Assembly (NCBI RefSeq): GCF_000220175.1
Contig: NZ_AFPU01000001.1
Span: 62,001 to 126,000 of the forward strand
Source of the DNA: Nitrosarchaeum koreense MY1
GTDB lineage: Archaea; Thermoproteota; Nitrososphaeria; Nitrososphaerales; Nitrosopumilaceae
Length of the DNA: 64,000 nucleotides
Reading direction: 5' to 3'
This document shows positions 55,744 through 63,844 of the stretch, one piece after another. How positions within the stretch are numbered: position 1 is the first letter of the stretch; each line of letters starts with the position of its first letter. The translations under genes and the position numbers were made by a program. A model generated the notes under the pieces. It did not search any database and was not told the DNA's origin. It was given only the letters and a program-made list of their open reading frames with translations.

Positions 55744-56337
55744 ATGAAATTAATCCAGAAGTTTTCAAATTCATCGCTTGCAAAAACTAGCACTCTAGTA
55801 TCTCTAGTTTCAGTTCTTGCAGTTGTTGGTCCTTTTGTAGTTGTATCTGCTGGTTTTTGGGATGCAATTTCTCATCTTCAAAAAGAACCTGAATTCTTTT
55901 GGAGTATTCAGCATATCGTTGTGTATACTGGCGTTTCAATAACTAGTTGTGCAGCAATAATTGGAACGATTCTTTTATTTCAAAACTCTACAAAAAATTC
56001 TCTTAAAAATGGAATCATTCTAGTAATTATTGGTTCGCTAATTCAGATTGTATCTGGATATGCAGATTCACTTTCACATGAACTTTTTGGAATTGATGGT
56101 TTGATATCTTGGTCTCATCAGCCACTAGAATTTGGTCTAGTTTTATCTGCTTTGGGTGGATTTTTGATATTAAAAAATCTTGAAAAAACAAAACTCAGAG
56201 TACTTATTCCATTCTCGATTATTTCATTTTTGTTTTTTACAACTTGGCTAGTGTTTAACCTAGTGTTTGTTTTTGGTCACACAATACAATGTCTTCCAGT
56301 CTACAAGATATTTTTATCTGGTTGTTCAATCTTGTAA
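55744..56337 (+). CDS. Membrane protein with five to six TM segments
   Basis: 197 residues. Hydrophobic segments at about 17-39, 55-79, 88-107, 120-143 and 155-180. Histidines (HLQKEPEF, QHIVVYTG, DSLSHELFG, SWSHQPLEF) are near membrane edges, which could hold metal or heme, but no family is certain. A TCAAATA element about 26 bases before the ATG suggests a leaderless transcript. The 3' end overlaps the convergent gene by 37 bases. Confidence 0.65.
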   Translation: MKLIQKFSNSSLAKTSTLVSLVSVLAVVGPFVVVSAGFWDAISHLQKEPEFFWSIQHIVVYTGVSITSCAAIIGTILLFQNSTKNSLKNGIILVIIGSLIQIVSGYADSLSHELFGIDGLISWSHQPLEFGLVLSALGGFLILKNLEKTKLRVLIPFSIISFLFFTTWLVFNLVFVFGHTIQCLPVYKIFLSGCSIL

Positions 56338-56792
56338 TTTTTTAATTTCATAAATGATGTAAAAATAACCATTACTGCTCCTACTAGTATCATTATTCCT
56401 GGCGGTATCATGACTTCCTCTCCTGCATCTCCCAACTCGATTTGCAAACTTAATTGATTTTTTGAAGGATTTGTCACTTTTACTGTATACATTCCACTTT
56501 TCTCAAAATCAAAATACCCTACAGACATTTTTGTCTGAACACTTTCTTCAGAGATTATATTCTGATTATCATCTAAAATCTGAACAAATATCTGCTCGCC
56601 GGTAAATTCTGGCATGAATACTTTGTAATATCCAATACCTTTACCCTCAAAATTCATCTTTAGATCATGCGAATTTGATGATTCTAGTATGATATCGTCA
56701 AATATTTTGTCTCCTTGTACAAATACAAACGATATCCAAATCATTCCAATTACACATAATATCACACCAATTTTGAACAAAGAGAACTTCAA
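56301..56792 (-). CDS. Membrane-anchored beta-sandwich protein, unknown function
   Basis: 163 residues from TTG 56792. The same frame runs upstream through the tRNA gene (translating to MDSLHSLDSAS...), so the far-upstream ATG at 56912 is discarded. N-terminal TM (FKIGVILCVIGMIWISFVFV), an external domain of about 90 residues with GYFDFEKSGMYTVKV, typical of archaeal surface beta domains, and a C-terminal TM (IPPGIMILVGAVMVIFTSF). Function unknown. Confidence 0.68.
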   Translation of the reverse strand: MKFSLFKIGVILCVIGMIWISFVFVQGDKIFDDIILESSNSHDLKMNFEGKGIGYYKVFMPEFTGEQIFVQILDDNQNIISEESVQTKMSVGYFDFEKSGMYTVKVTNPSKNQLSLQIELGDAGEEVMIPPGIMILVGAVMVIFTSFMKLKNYKIEQPDKNIL

Positions 56793-56835
56793 TTCACCAA
56801 GTATGTGGATTGTTTGTTTAATAAAATAATCTAAG

Positions 56836-56910
56836 AGGGCTCGGAGGGCTTCGATCCCTCGACCTAGCGGTTCGAAGCCGCTCGCACTATCCAGACTGTG
56901 CAACGAGTCC
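56836..56910 (-). tRNA. trnR(tcg): tRNA-Arg (anticodon UCG)
   Basis: 75 bases, no intron, no encoded CCA. Arms on the minus strand: acceptor GGACTCG/CGAGCCC, D stem GCAC/GTGC with A14 and GG in AGTCTGGATA, anticodon stem AGCGG/CCGCT with loop CTTCGAA (anticodon TCG), T stem GAGGG/CCCTC with loop ATCGAAG, discriminator T. The acceptor stem holds an A3-C70 mismatch. T-loop begins with A and ends with G instead of the usual T. It separates two divergent-facing gene starts. Confidence 0.85.
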
Positions 56911-56954
56911 AAACAAGTAAGAATTTAACAGGCCTAAATATCTGTCTAGGTACT

Positions 56955-58127
56955 TTGAAAATATCAAAAAAAGTAGCAGGAGTTGAATATGCAATAAGGG
57001 ATATTGTTCTAGCTGCAAGAAAAGTTGAAGAAAAAGGAATGAAAGTTGATTATCTCAACATTGGTGATCCAGTACAATTTGGTTTTCAACCTCCTGATAA
57101 TGTAAAAGAGGCAATGATAAATGCAATAAGAAACGGTGAAAATTTTTATTCCTCATCAGAAGGTCTCAAGGAACTTAGAATAGAAATCGCAAAAAAAGAA
57201 AATGTAAAAGGATTATCAATTTCACATGATGACGTTTTAATCACAAATGGAGTTTCTGAAGGACTTGATATGGTCATATCATCTATTGTTGAAGAAGGCG
57301 ATGAAGTTCTATTACCTGGTCCATACTATCCACCATATGCCTCATATGTTAGATTACACGGTGGAATCCCCGTAGAGTTTGCAGTAGATTTGGATAACTC
57401 TACGCCTGATATTGAAGATATCAAATCAAAGATTACTTCAAAAACAATTGCTATTTGCTTAATCAGTCCAAATAATCCAACCGGTGTTGTATTCAATGAA
57501 TCATCATTAAAAAAATTAGTAGAAATTGCAAATCAACATAATTTATACATCATATGTGATGAGATTTATGATCAAATAATTTTTGATCAAAAATTTGTAG
57601 GAATTGGCAAAGTTGCAGGAGATTCACCAGTTATTGTTCTAAATGGATTCTCAAAAGTTCATCTAATGTCTGGATGGAGAATTGGATACATTGCATTTAA
57701 CCAGTCATCAAAACTTGATGCACTAAGAGAAAATCTCCCAAAACTTGCACGAGTAAGAATTGCTAGCAATCTTCCAGTACAGCATGCTGCATTAGAATCG
57801 CTGCGAGGACCACAGGGATACATCACTGAATTTGTATCTGAATTAAAAAAACGAAGAGATCTTGTTGTAAAACGACTCAATGAAATGCCTGGTTTATCAT
57901 GTCCTAATCCAAAAGGCGCGTTTTACGCTTTTCCAAAAATTGAAGACAATAAATTTGGAACTGATAAGGAGTTTGTGCAAAAACTTTTAGAAACAAAAGG
58001 AGTCTTGACTGTACATGGTTCTGGATTTGGAGAAAAATATGGTAGCGGACATTTTAGATTAGTGTATTTGCCAAGTCTTGAAATTTTAGATTCTGCAATG
58101 AACAAAATAGAAGATTTTGTCAGCTAA
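56955..58127 (+). CDS. Class I/II pyridoxal-phosphate aminotransferase
   Basis: 390 residues from TTG 56955 (MKISKKVAGVEYAIRDI). The open frame continues 57 bases further upstream into the tRNA region, which rules out the ATG at 56898. NIGDPVQFGFQPP, ISPNNPTGVVF (PLP contact), CDEIYDQI, and Schiff-base lysine in NGFSKVHLMSGWRIGY followed by the C-terminal FRLVYLPS arginine. An alanine/aspartate-type archaeal aminotransferase with 2-oxoglutarate as probable partner. Exact amino donor not resolved. Confidence 0.88.
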   Translation: MKISKKVAGVEYAIRDIVLAARKVEEKGMKVDYLNIGDPVQFGFQPPDNVKEAMINAIRNGENFYSSSEGLKELRIEIAKKENVKGLSISHDDVLITNGVSEGLDMVISSIVEEGDEVLLPGPYYPPYASYVRLHGGIPVEFAVDLDNSTPDIEDIKSKITSKTIAICLISPNNPTGVVFNESSLKKLVEIANQHNLYIICDEIYDQIIFDQKFVGIGKVAGDSPVIVLNGFSKVHLMSGWRIGYIAFNQSSKLDALRENLPKLARVRIASNLPVQHAALESLRGPQGYITEFVSELKKRRDLVVKRLNEMPGLSCPNPKGAFYAFPKIEDNKFGTDKEFVQKLLETKGVLTVHGSGFGEKYGSGHFRLVYLPSLEILDSAMNKIEDFVS

Positions 58128-58522
58128 TAACTCCAAATTGAAAACTTTTCTGGAATTATCTCTATAATACAATCTGTATTATCTAATAGTTCTACTGCGG
58201 ATTTATTTTGCAAACTTTTGAAATATCTTGCAAGTATTTTTTTTGCAATTTTTTTTACTTTATTATTTTCTAAAATGATATTTGCATTTCCTTGACCCAT
58301 GACGCCAAAAATTGGAGAATTTACTCCTACATCTACACAAAATGCAACTTTGTTATTTTTGTTAACATTTTGTGCCTTTTTGGTTTTAGTGTTTGTGCCT
58401 ATGTAGATTTTTTTTGAACTATACAAATACCATACAGGTACTATGTGTGGGATGTTTTTACTTCCTATTGTTGTAAGATGTAAAATTTTTTGAGTTTTTA
58501 AAAATTCATCTTTGCGGTTCAT
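58124..58522 (-). CDS. PNPOx-like FMN/F420-binding split-barrel protein
   Basis: 132 residues. ILHLTTIGSKNIPHIVPVWYLYSSKKIYI and the KAQNVNKNNKVAFCVDVG block are typical of pyridoxamine-phosphate-oxidase-like flavoproteins. Given the F420 reductase two genes away, F420 is a possible cofactor. Its ATG overlaps the stop of the small membrane protein gene by 17 bases; the stop overlaps the aminotransferase stop by 4. Confidence 0.82.
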   Translation of the reverse strand: MNRKDEFLKTQKILHLTTIGSKNIPHIVPVWYLYSSKKIYIGTNTKTKKAQNVNKNNKVAFCVDVGVNSPIFGVMGQGNANIILENNKVKKIAKKILARYFKSLQNKSAVELLDNTDCIIEIIPEKFSIWSY

Positions 58523-58739
58523 GGCTTCTAAATCCTAACAGTATCATAAAAATCCCAAAGCCAATCATGCCTACTGACACTTTTTCATTGGTAAATTCAG
58601 AATTTAAAATAAAATCTTCTACAAATTCTGGTCCCCAAAGTATTATTTGTCTAACAAGAACTATTCCTGCCATAATTAAAAACAAAGAGCCAACTGCAGT
58701 ATACCAGTTTCTTCCTCTTCGAAAATACTCGTGACTCAT
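58506..58739 (-). CDS. Small membrane protein, two TM segments
   Basis: 77 residues. Basic start (MSHEYFRRGRNWYTAVG), TM at about 17-34 and 53-70, basic end (FRSHEPQR). No recognised family. Located between the F420 reductase gene (9-base gap) and the PNPOx-like gene (overlap), so all three are probably one transcript. Confidence 0.65.
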   Translation of the reverse strand: MSHEYFRRGRNWYTAVGSLFLIMAGIVLVRQIILWGPEFVEDFILNSEFTNEKVSVGMIGFGIFMILLGFRSHEPQR

Positions 58740-58748
58740 TTACAATAC

Positions 58749-59420
58749 TTAGATGATTTTGATACCTGGATTTTTTATTTTATTTCGTATCATTGCATTT
58801 AGCAATAATGGTGTTGATATCTCTGCAAGATATGATAATTCTCCTGGTCCCAAATAAATTGGTCTTAAACCTTTGATTTCGTTGATCAAACCGTTTACCA
58901 CATCAATTGCATCTTTATCATCCCCGCATACAAAAATATCATAATCAAGTACCATTGTTGGATTGACAAGTTTCTTTTCTGAAATCACATGAAATGCTGA
59001 AACTAACTTTGATTTATTTTTCATGTGTTTTAAAACAAGTTGATAAGAAAATGGTTTATTCTCTTTAATTGGAATAAACTCAAAGCCTACATCTGTTTTT
59101 ATCATTGGAACAATTGGAGATACAACTACACAACTGTCTTTAACTTGAGATAAAACTTCTGAGCAAACTGCGTCAATGTTTTCATAAGGAATTGATAAAA
59201 TCAAAACATCGCTGTCTTTTGCAACTGAGATATTGTCATTGCCTGTAATTGTCCCATTAATCTGTCCAAATGATTCCTTTGCAATATTTGTATACTCATT
59301 TGCAGATTCTGATGCCCTTTTTGCATCCCGTGATCCTACAATTACATTATGATTTTGAGACCATCTAAGAGCAAATCCTTTTCCCATTCCTCCAGTTCCG
59401 CCAATTATTCCAATTTTCAT
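58749..59420 (-). CDS. npdG: F420-dependent NADP reductase
   Basis: 223 residues. IIGGTGGMGKGFALRWSQ with VGSRDAKRA (arginine selective for NADP) and SIPYENID in the middle, then GLRPIYLGPGELSYLAEISTP at the C-terminus; all are NpdG/Fno signatures. It moves hydride between F420H2 and NADP+. First gene of a three-gene minus-strand run. Confidence 0.9.
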   Translation of the reverse strand: MKIGIIGGTGGMGKGFALRWSQNHNVIVGSRDAKRASESANEYTNIAKESFGQINGTITGNDNISVAKDSDVLILSIPYENIDAVCSEVLSQVKDSCVVVSPIVPMIKTDVGFEFIPIKENKPFSYQLVLKHMKNKSKLVSAFHVISEKKLVNPTMVLDYDIFVCGDDKDAIDVVNGLINEIKGLRPIYLGPGELSYLAEISTPLLLNAMIRNKIKNPGIKII

Positions 59421-59470
59421 GATGTTCTTCTGAGAATCTTATTATTATCTTTATTTGACATTCGATCATA

Positions 59471-60094
59471 TTGGGCTCAGTTATTTTTCTACGACACGGT
59501 CAAGCAAAAAACAATATTGAAAGAATTCTAACGGGAAGAACTCCAAATATTCCATTAACTGAAAAAGGAATCGAGCAGGCAGAAAAGACAGCAAAGTTCT
59601 TAGAGCAAATGAACATATCTGCAATTTATTCTAGTCCTATTGAAAGAGCAAAACATACAGCAGAAATTGTTGCTAAACATAATTCTCTTGATGTGTCAAT
59701 TGATGATAGATTAATTGAACTTGATATGGGAAAATTTACTGGTGTGCCTTATGATGAAATTTTTACTAGTCATGGAAATGTTTTCATGAAATTCTATAAT
59801 GGCGAGTTAGAAATTGCCCATAACGGCGTTGAGACTTTCTCTGAAGTCAAAAAACGTGTACTAAGTATTGTTGATCATGTGATTGAAAAACATCCTGATC
59901 AAAACGTTGTACTTGTAACTCATATGGACCCAATCAAAGCAATGTTATCTACAGTAGTTGATCTTTCACCTACAAATCTATTTGAGCTAATCATTGCAAA
60001 TGCCTCATTGAATATCTTTAGAGAATACAACCGTAAATTTTCAATTTCTGGAATCAATGTGATGGATCCATCTCGTTTCAATCATGATTGGTAA
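59471..60094 (+). CDS. Histidine phosphatase family (phosphoglycerate mutase-like)
   Basis: 207 residues, TTG start. RHG motif with catalytic His9 (FLRHGQAKN), GRTPNIPLTEKGIEQA, YSSPIERAKHTAEIV, ELDMGKFTG, and second catalytic His in VTHMDPIKAM. GpmB/CobC-like length. May dephosphorylate a small sugar or nucleotide; the actual substrate is not apparent. Confidence 0.88.
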   Translation: MGSVIFLRHGQAKNNIERILTGRTPNIPLTEKGIEQAEKTAKFLEQMNISAIYSSPIERAKHTAEIVAKHNSLDVSIDDRLIELDMGKFTGVPYDEIFTSHGNVFMKFYNGELEIAHNGVETFSEVKKRVLSIVDHVIEKHPDQNVVLVTHMDPIKAMLSTVVDLSPTNLFELIIANASLNIFREYNRKFSISGINVMDPSRFNHDW

Positions 60095-60112
60095 CTAATA
60101 ATCTTGAAAACC

Positions 60113-60120
60113 CTTAAATA
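60113..60120 (+). promoter_or_regulatory. Promoter TATA box of the cytochrome oxidase operon
   Basis: CTTAAATA is centred 34 bases before the ATG at 60151, allowing a leader of about 8 bases. The next genes are packed and have Shine-Dalgarno sequences, as expected inside an operon. Confidence 0.6.
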
Positions 60121-60150
60121 GAAATTACAGGCCACGTTTCTCAACCGCTA

Positions 60151-60414
60151 ATGAAGAGTATATTTGGTCTATTCTTAGTATTGGCAATTTTGGTAATCAT
60201 TCCAGCAGCAGAATATGTGTTTGCTGCAGGTGATGAACCAGGCGGTTACCTTGATCGTAGAGTAGTAATTTGGAATTTATTTTATAGAATGATGACTGTG
60301 GCATTTACAGTGGGTGCAGTTGTATCTGGAACTATAATCTGGCTTTGTTGGAGATTCAGAGAATCAAATCCAAAAGCCACTCCAACTCCATATGAAAAGG
60401 AAGGAGTTTGGTAA
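60151..60414 (+). CDS. Cytochrome oxidase subunit II, membrane part (split)
   Basis: 87 residues. A hydrophobic N-terminus (LFLVLAILVIIPAAEYVFA) is followed by a TM segment (VAFTVGAVVSGTIIWLCW) and WRFRES. It looks like the N-terminal TM hairpin of subunit II, with the CuA domain encoded by the next gene. Its stop lies 2 bases before the next gene's ATG. First gene of the operon. Confidence 0.75.
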   Translation: MKSIFGLFLVLAILVIIPAAEYVFAAGDEPGGYLDRRVVIWNLFYRMMTVAFTVGAVVSGTIIWLCWRFRESNPKATPTPYEKEGVW

Positions 60415-60416
60415 AA

Positions 60417-60848
60417 ATGGGACATCATTCTAACTGGCCAGAATGGGTTTACGTTGGAGTTGTAATTGCACTGATGTGTTGGGTAGGTGCAGAAGCTTGG
60501 AATGCAGAAAGACTTGTAGAACACATTCCAGCAGATGCCGAAGTTATCAAAGTCACTGGACAACAATGGTTCTGGACATTTGAACATGAAGATGGAACAA
60601 AAGAAATTGGTGAACTACATGTTAAAGTCGGCAAAGCTTACAAATTTGAAATAATGTCAAAAGATGTCAATCATTCATTTAACATTCATGATTATGTTGT
60701 ATTGATGGATGCAGTACCTGGCAGAGTCAACACAGTATGGTTTGCACCAATGGAAGTAGGCGAACATGATATTCAATGTAGAGAATACTGTGGACTAATT
60801 CATTATAACATGCGTGGTAAACTAATCATAGAGGATGATTCATCTTGA
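60417..60848 (+). CDS. coxB: Cytochrome oxidase subunit II, CuA domain
   Basis: 143 residues from ATG 60417, with SD GGAG at 60403-60406 (10 bases). One TM (VYVGVVIALMCWVGAEAW) then a CuA cupredoxin: TGQQWFWTFEHEDG, NHSFNIHD, and CREYCGLIHYNM that places two cysteines, glutamate, histidine and methionine at the canonical CuA spacing (C-x-E-x-C-x3-H-x2-M). It accepts electrons from a copper protein, such as the one at 62434. Confidence 0.92.
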   Translation: MGHHSNWPEWVYVGVVIALMCWVGAEAWNAERLVEHIPADAEVIKVTGQQWFWTFEHEDGTKEIGELHVKVGKAYKFEIMSKDVNHSFNIHDYVVLMDAVPGRVNTVWFAPMEVGEHDIQCREYCGLIHYNMRGKLIIEDDSS

Positions 60849-60877
60849 TGCTAACCCTTTTATCTAAACTTTCAAGT

Positions 60878-60883
60878 GAGGAG
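60878..60883 (+). promoter_or_regulatory. Shine-Dalgarno site of coxA
   Basis: GAGGAG ends 8 bases before the coxA ATG at 60892, one of the clearest ribosome binding sites in the window. Confidence 0.7.
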
Positions 60884-60891
60884 AATTACTA

Positions 60892-62421
60892 ATGGTTCTA
60901 GAATTACAAAAACCACGTCCAATTTGGCAAATAATGTTTTCTACACATCATACTGATGTGGGACTGCTATATCTCATTACATCTCTTTCATTCTTGTTTA
61001 TGGGTGGCGCATTAGCGCTTGCAATTAGAGCAGAGCTGTTCTTCCCAGGTTCTCAAATCATTGCCGACTCTATGACCTTTAACAGAATTTTTACCGTACA
61101 TGGAACAACACTGATTTTCTTGTTTATCATACCATTTGCATCTGCAGTTGGTAACTACTTTGTACCAATCATGGTACGATACAAAGACATGGCATATCCA
61201 AAATTAAATGCAATAGCATTTTGGATGATTCCTCCTTCTGGTGCACTAATTTGGTTAGGCTTTGCTGACTTTACTTGGTATGCAACTCCTCCCTATTCTA
61301 TTATCAGCGCACCTGGTCCTGCAGCAGATATGTGGATATTTGGATTAAAGATTTTGGGGGTATCATCAGTTTTAGGAGCAATTAATTTTGTAGTTACTAT
61401 TCTAAAATGTAAACATCCAGACATGTCAATTGGACAGGTGCCTTTACTTGCTTGGTCATTTTTAACATCATCTTTAATCATTATTGTTGCAATTCCAACA
61501 TTTGCAGCAGCATTGTTGATGTTGCTTACTGATAGATTAGGCGTATCTGGATTCTTCAACCCTGCAATGGGTGGTGATCCAATTGCATATGCACATTTGT
61601 TCTGGTTTACATTCCATCCTGAAGTGTATGTGCTAGTTATTCCAGCAATTGGAATGATGTATGAAATTATTCCAAGATTCTCAAGAAAGCCAATCTTTAG
61701 TCACAGTTCTGGAATCTTTGCCTTTGTATTATTGTCAATAGTTAGTTTCTCATCTTGGGCGCATCACATGTATGCTACAGGAATGTCATTTACTGAAAAA
61801 ACAGTATTCATGATTGGAACACTAGCTGCAGTGCCAGCATCTGCAATGCACGTCTTTAACTTTATTGCAACAATGTGGAATGGTAGAATAAAGTTTTCAA
61901 CCCCAATGATGTGGGCAGTTGGAGGAATTGCATTATTCTTCTCAGCAGGAGCAGGTGGAGTAGTAAATGCTGCAATGCCACTTGACTTTCAGACACACGA
62001 CAGTTATTGGGTAGTTGGTCACTTTCACCTATTTGTAATGGGAACAATTGCATTTGGTTCTATAGGATATCTATACTACATGTTCCCATATGTTACTGGT
62101 AGAATGTATAATGAAAATATGGGTAAAGTTCACTTTGTAATGTCATTTGTAGGAACAGTTCTAGTATTTTTCACACAACACGTACTTGGTCTATATGGAA
62201 TGCCAAGACGAGTTTTCGATTATCCCCCAATCCCAGAATGGATTACTATGAACCAAATTGCTTCAGTAGGTGCAATGATCATTGGCACTAGTATGATAAT
62301 ATTTTTGATAAATATGATTCACAGTTCTGCAAAAGGAAAGTTAGCAGATACAGACGATCCATTCAACTTGGGTGGCAAATACTATTATCCTTTTGAAGCC
62401 AAGAACCCACATCATCATTAG
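60892..62421 (+). CDS. coxA: Heme-copper oxidase subunit I
   Basis: 509 residues, 12 TM helices. Heme a histidine H70 (FTVHGTT), CuB histidine H242 with the crosslink partner Y246 (FHPEVYVL), CuB pair H291-H292 (AHHMY), heme a3 H377 and heme a H379 (GHFHLF). These and the HPEVY form mark an A-type terminal oxidase reducing oxygen to water. Strong SD GAGGAG before the ATG. Needed for ammonia-oxidation respiration. Confidence 0.96.
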   Translation: MVLELQKPRPIWQIMFSTHHTDVGLLYLITSLSFLFMGGALALAIRAELFFPGSQIIADSMTFNRIFTVHGTTLIFLFIIPFASAVGNYFVPIMVRYKDMAYPKLNAIAFWMIPPSGALIWLGFADFTWYATPPYSIISAPGPAADMWIFGLKILGVSSVLGAINFVVTILKCKHPDMSIGQVPLLAWSFLTSSLIIIVAIPTFAAALLMLLTDRLGVSGFFNPAMGGDPIAYAHLFWFTFHPEVYVLVIPAIGMMYEIIPRFSRKPIFSHSSGIFAFVLLSIVSFSSWAHHMYATGMSFTEKTVFMIGTLAAVPASAMHVFNFIATMWNGRIKFSTPMMWAVGGIALFFSAGAGGVVNAAMPLDFQTHDSYWVVGHFHLFVMGTIAFGSIGYLYYMFPYVTGRMYNENMGKVHFVMSFVGTVLVFFTQHVLGLYGMPRRVFDYPPIPEWITMNQIASVGAMIIGTSMIIFLINMIHSSAKGKLADTDDPFNLGGKYYYPFEAKNPHHH

Positions 62422-62424
62422 GAG
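62421..62424 (+). promoter_or_regulatory. Shine-Dalgarno site of the blue-copper gene
   Basis: GGAG, partly overlapping the coxA stop TAG, ends 9 bases before the ATG at 62434. Confidence 0.6.
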
Positions 62425-62433
62425 AAATATGAA

Positions 62434-63399
62434 ATGAATCAAGATAATCAAAATATTTACAGAACAACCCCTGCAAGAACTGGAAAAATGATGGTAATCA
62501 TGTTGGGCATTTGTATTGTTGGCGGTGCAATATTTTTTAGCATGTGGGATTATTGGACTTCTGCTCCAGCACCTGTAGTTGCACAAATGGCGGGAGAATC
62601 TGAACATGATCTTCAACCCGGTGTAGCAACTGGAAAACATATGGAAGTATCTTTGAAATTTGTTGAATCATCTGATTTTAGAACATTGGCGTTTAATGCA
62701 TTACCTGGTGAAGAAGGACACAATCCTGTGATTAATGCAAATGTTGGTGATGAAATTGTCTTCAACGTTGAAAATGCAGGAAAATCATTTCATGCATTTG
62801 GTGTAACTGCTGATGCTGAAGGGTTTGCAGGTATCGTCCCATCAAGTGCAATTAATTCTGCATCAAATCCACTTAAACCTGGAATGACAGGTACATCAGA
62901 ATTTATTCCATCTAAAGAAGGAACTTACTATTACATTTGTACCGTTCCAGGTCATAGAGAACAAGGAATGGTAGGAGAGATTATAGTAGGTGCAGCACAA
63001 GCAGGAGAAGCACCAAAGGCCGCTGCAGCTCCAACTGGAGTTCACCATGATTTTAATGTAGACTTTGTTGAATCATCTGATTTCAGAACATTGGCGTTTA
63101 ATGCATTACCTGGTGAAGAAGGACACAATCCTGAATTCCGTGTAAATTCTGGTGATGAAGTAACTTTCTCTACAGTCAATAAAGGAAAATCATTTCATGC
63201 TTTTGGAATAGTTTCAGATCCTGAAAATTTCAATAATGTACTTTGGAATTCTGCCATTGCAGCTGCAACAAATCCATTAAAACCAGGTCAAGATGGTAGT
63301 GTTACATTTACTGCGGGTGCACCAGGAACTTACTATTACATTTGTACAGTTCCAGGACATGCATTGCAAGGAATGCAGGGTTCATTCATAGTAGAATAG
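62434..63399 (+). CDS. Membrane-anchored protein with two plastocyanin-like domains
   Basis: 321 residues. N-terminal TM (KMMVIMLGICIVGGAIFFSM, about 18-37). Two cupredoxin domains, about 68-187 and 205-321. Each has the type 1 copper ligands: His in KSFHAFG, then Cys, His and Met in YICTVPGHxxQGM. Both sites look intact. A Pro/Ala-rich linker (AGEAPKAAAAPTG) joins them. Likely an electron carrier feeding CuA of the oxidase, in place of cytochrome c. Confidence 0.92.
   Translation: MNQDNQNIYRTTPARTGKMMVIMLGICIVGGAIFFSMWDYWTSAPAPVVAQMAGESEHDLQPGVATGKHMEVSLKFVESSDFRTLAFNALPGEEGHNPVINANVGDEIVFNVENAGKSFHAFGVTADAEGFAGIVPSSAINSASNPLKPGMTGTSEFIPSKEGTYYYICTVPGHREQGMVGEIIVGAAQAGEAPKAAAAPTGVHHDFNVDFVESSDFRTLAFNALPGEEGHNPEFRVNSGDEVTFSTVNKGKSFHAFGIVSDPENFNNVLWNSAIAAATNPLKPGQDGSVTFTAGAPGTYYYICTVPGHALQGMQGSFIVE
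62659..62728 (+). repeat. 70-bp direct repeat, copy 1 (domain 1)
   Basis: Matches 63064-63133 at 69 of 70 bases; copies are 405 bases apart, one in each cupredoxin domain. Encodes FVESSDFRTLAFNALPGEEG and following residues. Confidence 0.95.
63064..63133 (+). repeat. 70-bp direct repeat, copy 2 (domain 2)
   Basis: The one mismatch with copy 1 is a silent T/C in GATTT(T/C)AGA. The rest of the two domains is much more diverged, so this block was probably copied or conserved by gene conversion. Confidence 0.95.
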
Positions 63400-63400
63400 A

Positions 63401-63844
63401 TTGGCCCTACAATATCTGGCATTAGCATCTCTAATTGTTTTATACTCTCTAATGTTTATTGGAGGATATGTTTCCTCTGCAGGATTAGGTTTAACATGTC
63501 CTGAATGGCCATTATGTCCAAATGGAATAATGCCAAATGAAGAATATTTTATTGAATGGACTCATAGATTGATTGCTGCAACTACCGGGGCTCTTGTAAT
63601 TGCAACTACTGTGGGAAGCTGGATTAACAAAAATGCTGGACGAAAGATACGATTTACTAGCACTTTTGCATCTACACTTGTAGTTACTCAAATCACACTT
63701 GGTGCATTAGTAATTGATCTAAAACTACATGCTGTACTTGTTGCAATTCACTTAGGTGTTGGAATATTGTTATTTTCAATGGTTTTACTAACTACCTTAT
63801 TTGCATTTAGAATTACAAAAAAACCAATAGAGTCTACAGTTTAG
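63401..63844 (+). CDS. ctaA: Half-size heme A synthase (COX15/CtaA-like)
   Basis: 147 residues, TTG start 2 bases after the previous stop. Four TM helices. A conserved EWTHRLIAATTGA (heme-ligating histidine, with E nearby) and LHAVLVAIHLGVG, plus a periplasmic cysteine pair in LTCPEWPLC. This corresponds to one half of bacterial CtaA, as known for some archaeal CtaA proteins, which would work as a dimer. Supplies heme A to the adjacent oxidase. Confidence 0.85.
   Translation: MALQYLALASLIVLYSLMFIGGYVSSAGLGLTCPEWPLCPNGIMPNEEYFIEWTHRLIAATTGALVIATTVGSWINKNAGRKIRFTSTFASTLVVTQITLGALVIDLKLHAVLVAIHLGVGILLFSMVLLTTLFAFRITKKPIESTV

Noticed and set aside
56865-56881. T-arm-like AGCGG TTCGAAG CCGCT on the plus strand
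   Set aside because: It is the reverse complement of the anticodon arm of the minus-strand tRNA; no plus-strand acceptor stem fits around it.
56793-56912. N-terminal extension of the membrane protein at 56301 up to an ATG at 56912
   Set aside because: These codons translate the tRNA-Arg gene on the same strand; the real protein most likely starts at TTG 56792 just before its TM segment.
56898-56954. N-terminal extension of the aminotransferase to ATG 56898
   Set aside because: It begins inside the tRNA gene; TTG 56955 gives a normal family N-terminus.
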